The notes beneath the pieces are model-generated. The model was not told the DNA's origin. It did not search any database and was given only the letters and a program-made list of their open reading frames with translations. A stretch of 64,000 nucleotides of DNA from Mauremys mutica (Eukaryota; Chordata; Testudines; Geoemydidae): NCBI RefSeq assembly GCF_020497125.1, contig NC_059072.1:52796697-52860696 (forward strand), given 5' to 3'. The position numbers and the translations under genes are program-made. Positions 35,601 through 45,127 of the stretch are shown here, in pieces (within the stretch, counting starts at the first letter, position 1; each line of letters opens with the position of its first letter).

Positions 35601-36964
35601 GTAAATGAGGAATGATTCAAAAGGACATTTGCTTATCACTCATTTTACATTCCTGATAGAATAAGTAATTATGTGCAATTTGGCATTGATAAAAGTGAGC
35701 ATGAAAGAAAATAATACCCACAAAAATAGCTTTAAAAATTTATAATGCTCTTCTGAGAAAAAGCAAGAAGCACAGTTGGGAGTCACAGACTAGGTGTGAA
35801 AATTACAACAGCAGAAAAATCCATTTACATGAGAGAGACATCATGTATCTGCTTTGAAATGGCTTGGTACCTCAATATACCTCCCAGGTGTAATGTTCTG
35901 AATAAGAAGAGTCAGGAATGCAGTCAGAAGGGATTGGCAGCTCAGCTATATTTATGGTGTTTGACCATGTTACACTGACACAAGTTTCTTGCTGGAAGGA
36001 CTGGAGAAAATTATCAGCAAAAATTCTATAGTCAACGTTTGCAAAAATCCTTCCAAATTAATCATTATAATTCTTAATATTACATGGCAAAAATGTCATG
36101 CTCCTTATCAAATATTTATCTTTAGTAACTACATGCTGTTAATTATTGTGTATTAGCAAAATATTTACCTAGCGTTAAGCAGCACAGAGGAAATCATTTG
36201 CAGGACACAGTAACCAAAGGTATTGATCCTGCAAACCCATAAATTTTGTTATGTGTTCTTAAATACTCCAGAGGCATATTTTCTATTAACTATTTACAGA
36301 TACACAGGCAGAGTGCTCTGATAACATGTAAGGCCACCTACTATCATGGCAAGTATGTACTATGTAGCAAGGAAGTGTCTCACAAGATACAACAAAAACA
36401 TAATCCCCCATACTTGGTACTCTGCATGGAATGATGCCATAAAATTTCTAACCCTCTGAAGAAATCTGTGCACTCAATCTTCAACCTGTGACTTTTGCTT
36501 TCCTGCTCCACTCTATTCATTCTGCTAGTTATCTTCACTCCCTGTTTGTCTGTTTTGTCCTTCTGTTGCATCCTGTCTGTCCTGTAGAATGTGAGCTCAC
36601 TAGGGGAACAACTGTCCATGTCACCTGTCCGTACAGTACCCAGCACATTGTGGCCCTGAGCCTTGATTAGAGTTCCTGAGAGCTACCATAATACAAATAC
36701 TAGCACTAGTACTTTGCTGACCATCTGGTGAAGGATGAAGTGAGGGTAGAGAAACAGAAGGAGTTAGTTGAAAAAACTATTTACACTTTATGATTTCTGA
36801 GGCCCTGATCCTGCAAACAGTTACTCAGCTTTCTTGAGAGAATGGTTCCTTAATTTGTAAATTCAAGGTAAATCCTAGAGAAGACAAGACAGTTGTTTAT
36901 TAAAAGCCTCTCTGCTAACTTGTATGAGACTTCTTTCACTAGGATTTGCCTCAAGTTAATTAAA
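32611..36964. other. Long AT-rich stretch without recognised genes
   Basis: No coding sequence recognised. Two small repeat traces: an imperfect hairpin at about 33,072-33,173 (GCACTTAAGCACATACTAAG with an inverted TTAAGTGCATGCTTAAGTCC), and an AT-rich block at 34,875-35,098 annotated separately. The rest looks single-copy. Confidence 0.4.
34875..35098. repeat. AT-rich DNA-transposon-like repeat
   Basis: A block rich in AAAATGTCAAAA, GAACTGAAAAGTCA and TTTTTCAGTGAAAA motifs, with related motifs inverted across the block (AAAAATGT and ACATTTT types). The style matches a reptile/bird AT-rich MITE, and 55,145-55,312 has a similar body ending GTTTTGACCAGCTCTG. Boundaries are approximate. Confidence 0.4.
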
Positions 36965-36971
36965 TAAAGAA

Positions 36972-37072
36972 TAGCAAAGAGTCCTGTGGCACCTTATAGA
37001 CTAACAGACATATTGGAGCATGAGCTTTCGTGGGTGAATACCCACTTCATTGGATGCATGTCCTGCATGTCC
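36972..37072 (-). mobile_element. Penelope-like terminal-repeat fragment
   Basis: A 101-bp insert flanked by TAAAGAA (36,965-36,971 and 37,073-37,079). It contains only one arm (GCAAAGAGTCCTGTGGCACC, CTTATAGACTAACAGAC, then the inverted hammerhead-like region CTTTCGTGGGTGAATACCCAC). On the minus strand the core reads CCAATGA, further decayed. Strand is given as that of the ribozyme-like motif. Confidence 0.75.
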
Positions 37073-37276
37073 TAAAGAACATACCTGTTTTTTCTGCAGT
37101 GCAGATTAGGCTAAAATTCAGGGATTATGCCTACATTTATGTTTGCACAGCACCTTGCACAATGGGGAATGATCCTGATGAAGCCTCTGAGCATTACCAT
37201 AATATAGATATTGAATAATGTTAATGTAGTTAGTTTCTATTGCACAGTAGAAAATGTAATGGCTATTCAACACACA

Positions 37277-37701
37277 GGCTATGTCTACATTTAAAATGCT
37301 ACAACAGCATGGCAGTAGCTGCACCTCTGTAGAGCTTCAGTGTAGACCAGTGGTTCTCAACCTGCGGCCTGCAGGTGGCTTGCGGCCCAATCAGCACATA
37401 GCCACGACCCATGTGACATCCTCTGGGCCATACAAGTAGTGTATATATTGTGTGGCTGCAGCCCACATAACACATAAAGAGCATCATATGTGGTCCACAA
37501 TGGTAAATAGGTTGGAAACCACTGGAGTAGACACTCACCATAATGACAAGAGGGCTCTCCAGTCACTGTAGTTAATGCATCTTCCTGAGAGGCAGTAGCT
37601 AGGAAGAATTCTTCCATGGACCTAGCACTGTCTGCACCGGGAGTTTTCACACTCCTGAGAGACATAGCTATCCCAGTGTAAGTTTTCAGTTTAGACCAGC
37701 C
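37277..37701. mobile_element. Harbinger-type MITE (host of a nested hAT MITE)
   Basis: Left end GGCTATGTCTACATTTAAAA; right end, read on the minus strand, GGCTGGTCTAAACTGAAAAC. These imperfect inverted ends are related to those of the full Harbinger (GGCCTGGTCTACACTA). The right half has CATAGCTATCCCAGTG, typical of such MITEs. No clear 3-bp target duplication. Non-coding. Confidence 0.6.
37348..37524. mobile_element. hAT (Charlie-like) MITE nested in a Harbinger MITE
   Basis: Ends CAGTGGTTCTCAACCT and, on the other strand, CAGTGGTTTCCAACCT. Flanks GTGTAGAC (37,340-37,347) and GAGTAGAC (37,525-37,532) agree at 7 of 8 positions, the hAT-type 8-bp target duplication. The body contains TGCGGCC/GGCCATAC motifs. 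177 bp, non-coding. It is younger than the MITE around it. Confidence 0.85.
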
Positions 37702-38186
37702 TTCAGTTTTGCAAATCTCTGCTTCAGAAGCACAACCCATGTTGTTTTTGCACCTCTCTCATACTGTGCTTTCTTTTGAGTATTCCATGTTGAACGGGTG
37801 GAGGACAAGCTAGTCATTCATGAAAGACAGAAGCAGAAGTTTTAAATATAGTAAATCTTTTCAGAACAGTATAAAGGTGACTAAATCCAACCTTGGCTTT
37901 ATGTCCAAGGATTGTTTGATTATGTTTGATTTCAAGGAAGAAATATGAATTAGATTTAGGGAGGTTAAAGTTAGATAACATTTATCAAAGACATGAGGTT
38001 ACCCCTCTTCATTGTTTCTGAAAGAAAGCCGAATCCCTAATGAGACAAGGTCATATCTCACAAGATAACCATGAAATGGACAGCAAATTTTATTAGAGAC
38101 TTAGACCTCATCCTGCATCAGTGAAGCTTTCACGGGGAGCTTTGCCCCGCAAATCAGTACAGGATCAGGCCTTCTATTAATAATAT
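37702..38186. other. No recognised gene
   Basis: AT-rich DNA. A short hairpin-like TCATCCTGCATCAGTG...CAGTACAGGATCAGGCC segment near 38,108-38,170 resembles small amniote MITEs. Confidence 0.35.
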
Positions 38187-38194
38187 CTGCTGCC

Positions 38195-38498
38195 CAGGGG
38201 CGGCTCTAGCCATTTCGCCGCCCCAAGCACGGCGGCACGCCGCGGGGGGTGCTCTGTCGGTCACCGGTCCCGCGGACGTGCCTGCGGAGGGTCCGCTGGT
38301 CCCGCGGCTCCAGTGGACCTCCCACAGGCGTGCCTGCGGATGCTCCACCGGAGCCGCGGGACCAGCCGACCTTCCACAGGCATGCCTGCGGGAGGTCCAC
38401 CGGAGCCGCCTGCCGCCCTCCCGGGACCGGCAAAGCGCCCCCCGCGGCATGCTGCCCCAAGCACACGCTTGGCGTGCTGGGGTCTGGAGCCGCCCCTG
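38195..38498. mobile_element. GC-rich hAT MITE with internal tandem repeats
   Basis: Terminal inverted repeats CAGGGGCGGCTCTAG / CTGGAGCCGCCCCTG (one mismatch in 15) and a perfect 8-bp target duplication CTGCTGCC (38,187-38,194 and 38,499-38,506). Inside, a unit of about 52 bp starting TGCCTGCGG recurs at about 38,279, 38,331 and 38,383. The many overlapping long open frames here come from GC richness and are not genes. Confidence 0.92.
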
Positions 38499-38506
38499 CT
38501 GCTGCC

Positions 38507-40192
38507 TTGCCTTCTTTCCAGGTACCCCACAATCTCCATTCATGAAATTATAATGCCATGAATCTTTGTTTCAAGGGTCGAGAGGCAGCACTGCTGGAAC
38601 CAAGGGGCAAATCCTTCCATTATTTTATCCTATTCTGTATGGGCATGACATTGCCTTCAGTAATCAGTTTATAAGAATTTGCTCTGATGATGCAATATCT
38701 ATATCTTGCATTTGCTGCCAAGTTTAGATGAGAGTAGAATTTCTATGGATTCAGACAGGAATTAAATAATCTTTCATTTCCTTTGTTATTCATTTCCATT
38801 AAGATAAGATGAATTCATCTCTTGCTTTTAGCAAACTCATTTCCCCTAATTAATTTTGGAACCCTTTATTAACTGTTACTCCAAACAATAATATCAGCAT
38901 TGTGGCTAGCTGGTAGAAAAAACTCCTTCCTGATTTACCAGCCGTCTGGGTCCAAAACTGGGAGAAAAGGCAACAACTCTAATTGTAACACATGGGTGTT
39001 AAGAAACTGAAGAATTATGTCCTCATGATACAGGGTCGCCATCAACATCTACATAGGAAAAGTTTCACATATGAAGGCAGGAAACTTCTTGCAGTGCTGT
39101 TATTAACCATATGGGGTTAGATCATGACCCTTGATGTCTTTTGCGTAGGGGTGCAAAGAGCCTCCTGCCCCACTCACTATCCATATTGCAGGGCTTCTAC
39201 TCCCCCTGCAGTGCAGGTGGGTGGATAGTGATCAGAGCCTTGGCTACTCTCCACAGCACACAGCCAGTGCCACTGAGCCAGTGTAGGAGGGGAAGTAAGC
39301 CATGACAGGAAAAGTGTCTGAGTCACAAGTTTGTCCCTGTTCTTCTCCTAAGGCAGCACAACTACATGGACTATCAGACTAAAGCCTAGCCCATATTTGG
39401 AGAGTAGATAATATATAATGAGTTCAAGATAAAGCTGTATAAATTCTTGGAACAAATCAAAACCTCCCTGTATCTTGAAAGTGACAAGCTACATAGGTAA
39501 TGCAAGGAGAGGACTACACGGACATTTAGTTGTCTCTATCCACACAAACAGTGTATCTTTATATTAAAAACTCTGCATTCAAATGCTATTTAACGCTTCC
39601 AGGGTTTAAAATGGAGTAAATTGTGCTTCAATTTGTAAATTAATGAGAGATAATTTAATAAGGGAGAAATCCCTATAGAATAGGACAGAAATTTCCATTT
39701 GTGGCTGGTAAAATCCCTCATGTAACAATATTCTAAAGTGTTAGAAGGGAGAAAGACAATCCCTATCTCTTTTCAAGTAATTGTAATTTCCTTAAACAAA
39801 GTCTGGGATTTCTGCCTGCCCAAATAAAATCAACAAAGAGTTTATCCAGTTCTCTTAGATTCTTGTTTGAATAATCAGACAGCATTTGCACAGGATACAG
39901 ATCAATCAATTTAATTAGGTACAGTACAATATGCCCTCACTAAAGGAGAAAGGTGAAAAATACTCCACTTACAGATATTAGCTTTAATGCTATTAATTAA
40001 AGGGGGAGGCAGTTAAAAAGGTGAGAAAATTCAAAGAACATATTCAAATCTAAATATGGCCATTTCTGGACTAACTGAAAGGAAAGCCTGAAATCCTCTA
40101 ATAAATAATGTTATTAGGAAAAGAAGGAATTTCAGAATATTCATATTGGCAGTTTTTAACATAATTGTTCTATATTTCATACAAATCAAAAT
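38507..40192. other. No recognised gene
   Basis: AT-rich, mostly single-copy-looking DNA. A moderately GC-rich patch (39,120-39,300) could be an old repeat but shows no termini. Confidence 0.35.
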
Positions 40193-40291
40193 CTAATGGT
40201 TAAAGCACAAGACTGGGAGTCAGATGAGCCCTAGTCCCAGCATTGCAAAGGCGTGCTGTGAGAACTAGGACAAGTCACACAACCTCTCTAT
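40193..40291 (+). mobile_element. MIR-like tRNA-derived SINE, left part
   Basis: CTAATGGTTAAAGCACAAGACTGGGAGTCAG with a following CCCTAGTCCCAG and GACAAGTCACACAACCTCTC has the order of a MIR/CORE-SINE: an A-box-like head, a B-box-like segment, then the conserved CAAGTCAC core. The sequence resumes at 45,128 after the Harbinger insertion. Old amniote SINE; family by recall. Confidence 0.7.
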
Positions 40292-40500
40292 GGCCTGGTC
40301 TACACTAGGACTTCAAATCGAATTTAGCAGCGTTAATTCGAACTAACCGCTCAACCGTCCACACCAGGAAGCCATTTAATTCGAACTAGAGGGCTCTTTA
40401 GTTCGAATTCGGTACTCCACCCCGACAGGTGGAGTAACGCTAAATTCGACATGGCTAGCTCGAATTAGGCTAGGTGTGGATGCAAATCGAACTTAGTAGC
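40292..40500. promoter_or_regulatory. Left subterminal TTCGAA motif cluster
   Basis: Seven or so copies of TCGAA or its variants (AAATCGAATTT, AATTCGAACTA twice, AGTTCGAATTC, AAATTCGAC, GCTCGAATT, AAATCGAACTT) lie within 200 bp of the end. A matching cluster is at 44,998-45,110. In Harbinger-type elements the Myb-like partner binds near the ends, so these may be its binding sites. That role is inferred. Confidence 0.55.
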
Positions 40501-40681
40501 TCTGGGAGCTATCCCACAGTGCACCACTCTGTTGACGCTCTGGACAGCAGTCCGAGCTTGGATTCTCTGACCAGCCACACAGGAAATGACCCGGGAAAAT
40601 TTGAATTCCTTTTCCTGTCTGGGCACTTTGAATCTGACGTCCTGGCTGGACATCGGGGCGAGCTCCGCAGCACCTGCAACG

Positions 40682-41257
40682 ATGCAGAGCTCTCCAGCAG
40701 AGGAGTCCGGCCAATCCAAGAATAGAAAGAGGTCCCCAGCATGGACAGACCGGGAAGTCCTGGATCTGATCGTGTGTGGGGCGAGGAGTCTGTGCTGTCG
40801 GAGCTGCGCTCCAACAAGTGGAATGCAAAGACCTTCGAGAAGGTCTCCAAAGCAATGATAGAGAAAGGATACAGCCGGGATGCAATGCAGTGCCGCGTGA
40901 AAATCAAGGACCTGAGACAAGGCTACCAAAAAGTCAGAGCGGCAAACGGACGCTCCGGAGCCCAGCCCCAGACATGCCGCTTCTATGAGGCACTGCATGC
41001 CATTCTAGGTGGGTCTGCCACCACTGCCCCACCAGTGACAGTGGACTCAGTGGATGGCATAGTGAACCTGGACAGTTCCTCCTCGATGTTCGCCGATGTG
41101 GAAGATGAGGAAGGGTCTGTGGAGGACGGCGCAGGCGACAGCGAACACAATACCGCTTTCTCTGACAGCCAGGATCTCTTCATCACCCTCACAGAGATCC
41201 CCTACCAACCCTCCCCGGCCGTTAACCCGGACTCTGAATCAGGGGAAGGATCAGGCG
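40682..41257 (+). pseudogene. Harbinger Myb/SANT-like protein, exon 1 (one frameshift)
   Basis: The Met at 40,682 opens a frame with K-R-S-P-A-W-T-D-R-E-V-L-D-L-I, the first helix of a trihelix Myb/SANT domain. Near 40,773 the frame shifts and the domain continues as V-W-G-E-E-S-V-L-S-E-L, N-A-K-T-F-E-K-V-S-K-A-M, Q-C-R-V-K-I-K-D-L and Q-T-C-R-F-Y-E-A-L-H. A single lost base would explain this. An acidic linker follows (about residues 130-180). The exon ends at 41,257 on a strong donor (GCG|GTAAGT). Known role of the family: DNA binding at transposon ends and transposase import. Confidence 0.85.
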
Positions 41258-42112
41258 GTAAGTGCTATAAACATGTAAACATTTATTTTTTATAAAACAG
41301 GTATAAAAAAATAGAAATACTCTATATAAGATATTCAATGAAAAACTATATGAAAAGTAGGTCCACACATATAGGGATTGAACAATAATCCTCCAGGGAC
41401 AATTCAAGAAAGGTCTCATTTAGGTCCTCGAAAAGCCTCCGCAGGAGGTTCCTGGGGAGAGGTGCCTTGTTGGGTGCTCCGTGGAAGCACACTCTTCCGC
41501 GCCAGGACATCCTTATGTAGATGGGAATCATCGCCTCGACAAGCATGGCCGCATATGGTCCTGGTCTCTGCAGGGCTTCCCTTAGCATCCGCTCTTTGTG
41601 ACTCCGAGGGACCCGCATCAGGGTGATCTCGTTCATGAAATGCTGCATCTAATTAGGGCAATTAGTGTATTGTTACTGTTGTGAATGGTTGACTTTTACT
41701 TTGCATAACAATGACCCTCGCTTAACAGCCACGTGTTGTAGGCCACATAGGAAAAGCATACATTGATCTTTCCCGTGCACTGGTGGGAGTGGCTGGAAAA
41801 GGGTCAGAGTATATGATTTGCAGATTGCCTTTAGCGGGAGGGCACAGCTATCCATTAACTGATAAGCAGAATGTACTGTAAGGCTTACCAGGACTGTCTG
41901 CTAGACGGATTCAGCTGTCTCTCCCCACTTGTCCGCTCTCCTGTGCAATGCCGCAGCCAATGAGAGTGTATTCCGAAATCTCGAACTTGTCCTGAGATCT
42001 CGTGAGACTTGTTGCCCTGTATGGTCTTGTTCAGAGAAACTGACTAGACTGTGTTCACTGTTCGCAAACATGTATCTGTTCAAGGAAATCAGTTACTTTT
42101 CCCATCACACAG
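41258..42112 (+). other. Intron of the Myb-like gene
   Basis: Donor GTAAGT at 41,258 and acceptor TTACTTTTCCCATCACACAG ending at 42,112. Exon 1 ends in phase 1 (one base of a codon) and exon 2 supplies the two remaining bases, after which its long frame follows without a shift. The intron houses an antisense ORF. Confidence 0.75.
41346..41648 (-). CDS. Third Harbinger ORF, antisense in the Myb-like gene's intron
   Basis: 100 codons, Met at 41,648. No function recognised. The composition looks coding: many Arg/Glu/Leu, motifs H-K-E-R-M-L-R-E-A-L, A-M-I-P, W-R-G-R-V-C-F-H-G-A-P and a helical L-L-R-R-L-F-E-D-L-N-E stretch. An acceptor-like CCCTAATTAG sits directly before the Met codon on the minus strand, so it may be a terminal exon of a longer minus transcript. 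A relic with a similar motif series lies at 28,302-28,690 in the old Harbinger, on the same relative strand. It could still be a chance frame; conservation between two elements argues against that. Confidence 0.55.
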   Translation of the reverse strand: MQHFMNEITLMRVPRSHKERMLREALQRPGPYAAMLVEAMIPIYIRMSWRGRVCFHGAPNKAPLPRNLLRRLFEDLNETFLELSLEDYCSIPICVDLLFI

Positions 42113-42585
42113 CTTCGGCTCTTTCCCGGACTGCCCCGGCATCCCCCTCGCAGAGGCTGGCGCAGATTAGGCGGCGAAAGAAAAAGACTAGGGACGAGAT
42201 GTTCGCGGAACTGATGGCCTGCTCCAGAGCCGAGGCGGCAGAGCAGAGACAGTGGAGGGAGACCCTATGTCAACAGCATCGCACACACATCGAACGGGAG
42301 GATAGGTGGCGGCAGGAAGACCAGCAGGCGACTCACACGCTGCTTGGGCTAATGAGGGAGCAAATGGACACGCTCCGGCGCCTTGTTGATGTTCTGCAGG
42401 ACCGCAGGCAGGAGGACAGAGCCCCCCTGCAGTGTATCTGCAACCGCCCTCCCCCGCCAAGAAGTCCTGCCCCCCCCCCTCACCCAAAAGTACAAGACGG
42501 AGGGGCGGTAGGGGCCGTGAGAACTGTCACTGCACCACTGCATAGCGCTAATGTACCACACACCTCTCACGCTATAAATTTGTAG
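42113..42585 (+). CDS. Harbinger Myb/SANT-like protein, exon 2
   Basis: About 157 residues to the TAG at 42,583. After a Ser/Pro start come a basic stretch (R-R-R-K-K-K-T-R, a likely nuclear localisation signal) and a long helical region rich in Glu, Arg and Gln (D-E-M-F-A-E-L-M through L-R-R-L-V-D-V-L-Q), likely a coiled coil, then a Pro-rich tail. This matches the C-terminal half of such partner proteins, where the helix would mediate dimerisation or transposase contact. An ATTAAA polyadenylation signal lies at 42,653-42,658. The frame extends upstream to 41,929, but that part is intron under the splice model. Confidence 0.75.
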
Positions 42586-42658
42586 AAGTGCTTCCCTTAC
42601 AGGCTCACCCAGTCCCAAATCCAAGTTTCATCCCCCCACTGTGTATTAGATTATTAAA

Positions 42659-43316
42659 AGCTGTTTGCTGTTATTCACTGTTTCGGTCACGTCTTTCGTG
42701 TCAGAGGATTTTTTTGTGTATGGGGGGGGGAGGGGATTTATAATTGCACGGTATAGCCTACATTACCAGGGTACAGACTTGGGGGCATGATCAACTGCAG
42801 GGCACACACACACTGCAGTCAGTAGGCACCAGGGTCACTCTGTGTGGTGTATGCTGCCCCGGGTCATTCTGTGATGTGTATGCTTGTCCAGGGTCCTAGC
42901 ACCTGCCACCCCCTTAATGTTAAGGCACGCTGCCCTTACCATGCACTTCCACCGTAGCAACGAGCCTCTCCGCTGCCCTGAGCCCCAACAAGAGCCCTCA
43001 TCCACGGACAGATACTCACCCTTCCCCCACACCCCTCACCCCTTCCTACGCCCAAACCCGCAGCCCACTGCCGTCATCCAAACCCCTATCCAAAGAAGGC
43101 ACCACTCGCCCCTTCCTGCAAACCCACCCCTTCCTGCAATCCCTCCCCTTCATGCACAACCACTTGCAACCGTCCCCCACCCCAGAGACCTATGTAGGAG
43201 CAGGAGGATGTCATTCCTCTATGGAACAAGCGGTCTGTACATCAGTGCACACTGTGCCCAGCACAGTATGCGTCCATGTTTCAACACCTGAACAGAAATG
43301 CAAAGTAAAACAAAGA
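42659..43316. other. Spacer between the two convergent Harbinger genes
   Basis: It contains a G-run (42,721-42,735) and a C-rich Pro-coding-like stretch (43,000-43,170), probably non-coding. On the minus strand an AATAAA signal (43,317-43,322) would serve the transposase transcript, so the two genes appear to converge here. Confidence 0.55.
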
Positions 43317-43466
43317 TTTATTAATAATGAGTGTAACAATTAATTTGCTTTAAAACGTGCTTTGGAAGTGGGGGAAACTTGGAGAATGGGGTATGTAACC
43401 GCAGATCGAAATCGACACATACAGACACAGGCCCAAGGTCAGTTTCTCTTGAAAGCAAGTGGAGAG

Positions 43467-44858
43467 TCATAGGTTACCCTGCTCTCCGAGGAAACTTGCT
43501 TTCAAAGCCTCCCGGATACACAGCGCTTCCCGCTGGGATATTCTCTCGGCACGGGTGTCTGGCTGAGCGTAAACTGCAGCCAGGCGATTTGCCTCAACCT
43601 CCCATCCGGACAAAAAGGTCTCGCCCTTGCTCTCACAGAGATTGTGTAGCACACAGCAAGCAGCAATAACTACGGGGATATTCTTTTCGCTGATGTCCGA
43701 GCGAGTCAGTAAGCTCCGCCATCTCCCCTTGAGACGTCCGAAAGCACACTCCATCACCATTCTGCACTTGCTCAGCCGGTAGTTGAAGAGTTCCTTCTCT
43801 CTGTCCAAGGCGCCTGTATAGGGCTTCATGAGCCAGGGCATTAGCGGGTAGGCTGGGTCCCCAAGGATCACTGTAGGCATCTGCACATCCCCAACCGTTA
43901 TTTTGTGGTCCGGGAAGAAAGTACCTGCCTGGAGGCGTTTAAACAGACCAGAGTTCCTGAACACACGCGCGTCATGAACCTTGCCCGCCCACCCAATGAA
44001 GATGTTGGTAAAATGTCCCCTATGGTCTACCAGTGCTTGCAGCACCATTGAAAAGTAGCCCTTTCGGTTAATGTACTCGCTGGCCTGGTGGGCTGGTGCC
44101 AGGATAGGGATGTGAGTCCCATCTATAGCCCCACCGCAGTTTGGGAATCCCATCGCGGCGAAGCCATCTATGATGTCCTGGACGTTTCTGAGAGTCACTA
44201 CCTTTGAGAGAAGTTGCTCAACGATTGCGTGGGCTACTTCAATCACAGCAACCCCCACGGTAGATTTGCCCACGCCAAAGTGGTTCGCTACTGACCGGTA
44301 GCTGTCTGGCGTTGCAAGTTTCCAGAGGGCTATGGCCACTCGCTTCTGCACACTCAGGGCTGCTCGCATCCGGGTGTCCTGGCGCTTCAGGGCAGGGGAC
44401 AGCAAGTCACAGAGTTCAAGGAAAGTGCCCTTACGCATCCTGAAGTTTCGCAGCCACTGTGATTCATCCCAGACCTGCAGCACTATGCGGTCCCACCAGT
44501 CCGTGCTTGTTTCCCGGGCCCAGAATCGCCGTTCCACACCATGAACTTGACCCATTGCCACCATGATCTCCACGGCGCGGCGTACCCTGCTTTGTGAGAG
44601 GTTTGCGCCACTCTGTGAATTCCTGTCCTCACCGCGCTGCCGGAGCCTCCTCGCCCGATTTCTCAGCAGCTGACTGTGGAAGAGGTGGACGATAAGGTGC
44701 GAGGAGTTGACAACGGCCATAAGTGCAGCGATGATCGCAGCGGGCTCCATGCTCGCAGTGCTGTGGCGTACGCGCTGTAACTGACAAGAGAAGGGCGCGA
44801 ACAGATTTCCCGCCGGAGCTTTCAGGGAGGGAGGGCGTGATTGACGGTTCAATGACAA
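43467..44858 (-). CDS. Harbinger DDE transposase (HARBI1-like nuclease), intact ORF
   Basis: 463 codons without a stop. A start at residue 37 (codon 44,748-44,750) is plausible, as the first 36 residues look untypical; family members are usually 350-450 residues. Residues about 168-205 form a helix-turn-helix-like region (A-I-A-L-W-K-L-A-T ... F-G-V-G-K-S-T-V). The catalytic triad is visible: D246 in G-A-I-D-G-T-H-I, D296 in K-V-H-D-A-R-V and E370 in M-V-M-E-C-A-F-G-R-L-K. The C-terminal C-C-V-L-H-N-L-C-E block is present. It would cut and join element ends in the nucleus with the Myb-like partner. All key residues remain, so the protein may be functional. Confidence 0.95.
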   Translation of the reverse strand: MSLNRQSRPPSLKAPAGNLFAPFSCQLQRVRHSTASMEPAAIIAALMAVVNSSHLIVHLFHSQLLRNRARRLRQRGEDRNSQSGANLSQSRVRRAVEIMVAMGQVHGVERRFWARETSTDWWDRIVLQVWDESQWLRNFRMRKGTFLELCDLLSPALKRQDTRMRAALSVQKRVAIALWKLATPDSYRSVANHFGVGKSTVGVAVIEVAHAIVEQLLSKVVTLRNVQDIIDGFAAMGFPNCGGAIDGTHIPILAPAHQASEYINRKGYFSMVLQALVDHRGHFTNIFIGWAGKVHDARVFRNSGLFKRLQAGTFFPDHKITVGDVQMPTVILGDPAYPLMPWLMKPYTGALDREKELFNYRLSKCRMVMECAFGRLKGRWRSLLTRSDISEKNIPVVIAACCVLHNLCESKGETFLSGWEVEANRLAAVYAQPDTRAERISQREALCIREALKASFLGEQGNL

Positions 44859-44997
44859 CAGTTACCCAAAAGCACCCTCGACACATTTTTCCCCCAGGAG
44901 GCATTGGGAGCTCTACCCAGCATTCCAATGGGCAGCGGGGACTGCGGGAACTGTGGGATAGCTTCCCACAGTGCACCGCTTCCAAAGTCGACGCCAG

Positions 44998-45127
44998 CCC
45001 CGTTACTGTGGACTCAGAAATTCGAATTAGTGTATTTAGTATGGATACACAAATTCGACTTCATAAGGTCGAATCCACAAATTCGACTTAAGTAGATTCG
45101 AAATAGTCTTGTAGTGTAGACAAGGCC
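44998..45127. promoter_or_regulatory. Right subterminal TTCGAA motif cluster and terminal repeat
   Basis: AATTCGAATTAG, AAATTCGACTTC, GGTCGAATCC, AAATTCGACTTA and GATTCGAAAT occur within 110 bp of the right end, mirroring the left cluster, followed by the terminal inverted repeat ending GTGTAGACAAGGCC. Role as a partner-protein binding zone is inferred. Confidence 0.55.

Larger units (their letters stand above)
40292..45127. mobile_element. Near-intact autonomous Harbinger transposon
   Basis: 4,836 bp. The ends GGCCTGGTCTACACTAGG (left) and GGCCTTGTCTACACTACA (right, minus strand) are terminal inverted repeats, with TAT repeated on both sides (40,289-40,291 and 45,128-45,130), a 3-bp target duplication as in PIF/Harbinger. 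Both subterminal regions are crowded with TTCGAA/TCGAAT motifs. It encodes a two-exon Myb/SANT-like protein (plus), a third ORF antisense in the intron, and a DDE transposase (minus). It interrupts an ancient SINE. Good preservation suggests recent activity. Confidence 0.95.

Noticed and set aside
38154..38561. Five or more overlapping frames of 80-130 codons
   Set aside because: They all lie in a GC-rich hAT MITE with tandem repeats; open frames on several phases at once are expected from composition.
40193..40291. tRNA gene
   Set aside because: tRNA-like head only, followed by a MIR-type core and interrupted by a transposon; an old SINE.
41929..42112. Upstream extension of the 218-codon plus frame as coding
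   Set aside because: A strong acceptor at 42,112 matches the donor at 41,257 in phase; the upstream part is better explained as intron.
43884..44985. Plus-strand frames at 44,332 and minus frame at 44,629-44,985
   Set aside because: Shadows of the transposase gene or its 5' flank in other frames.
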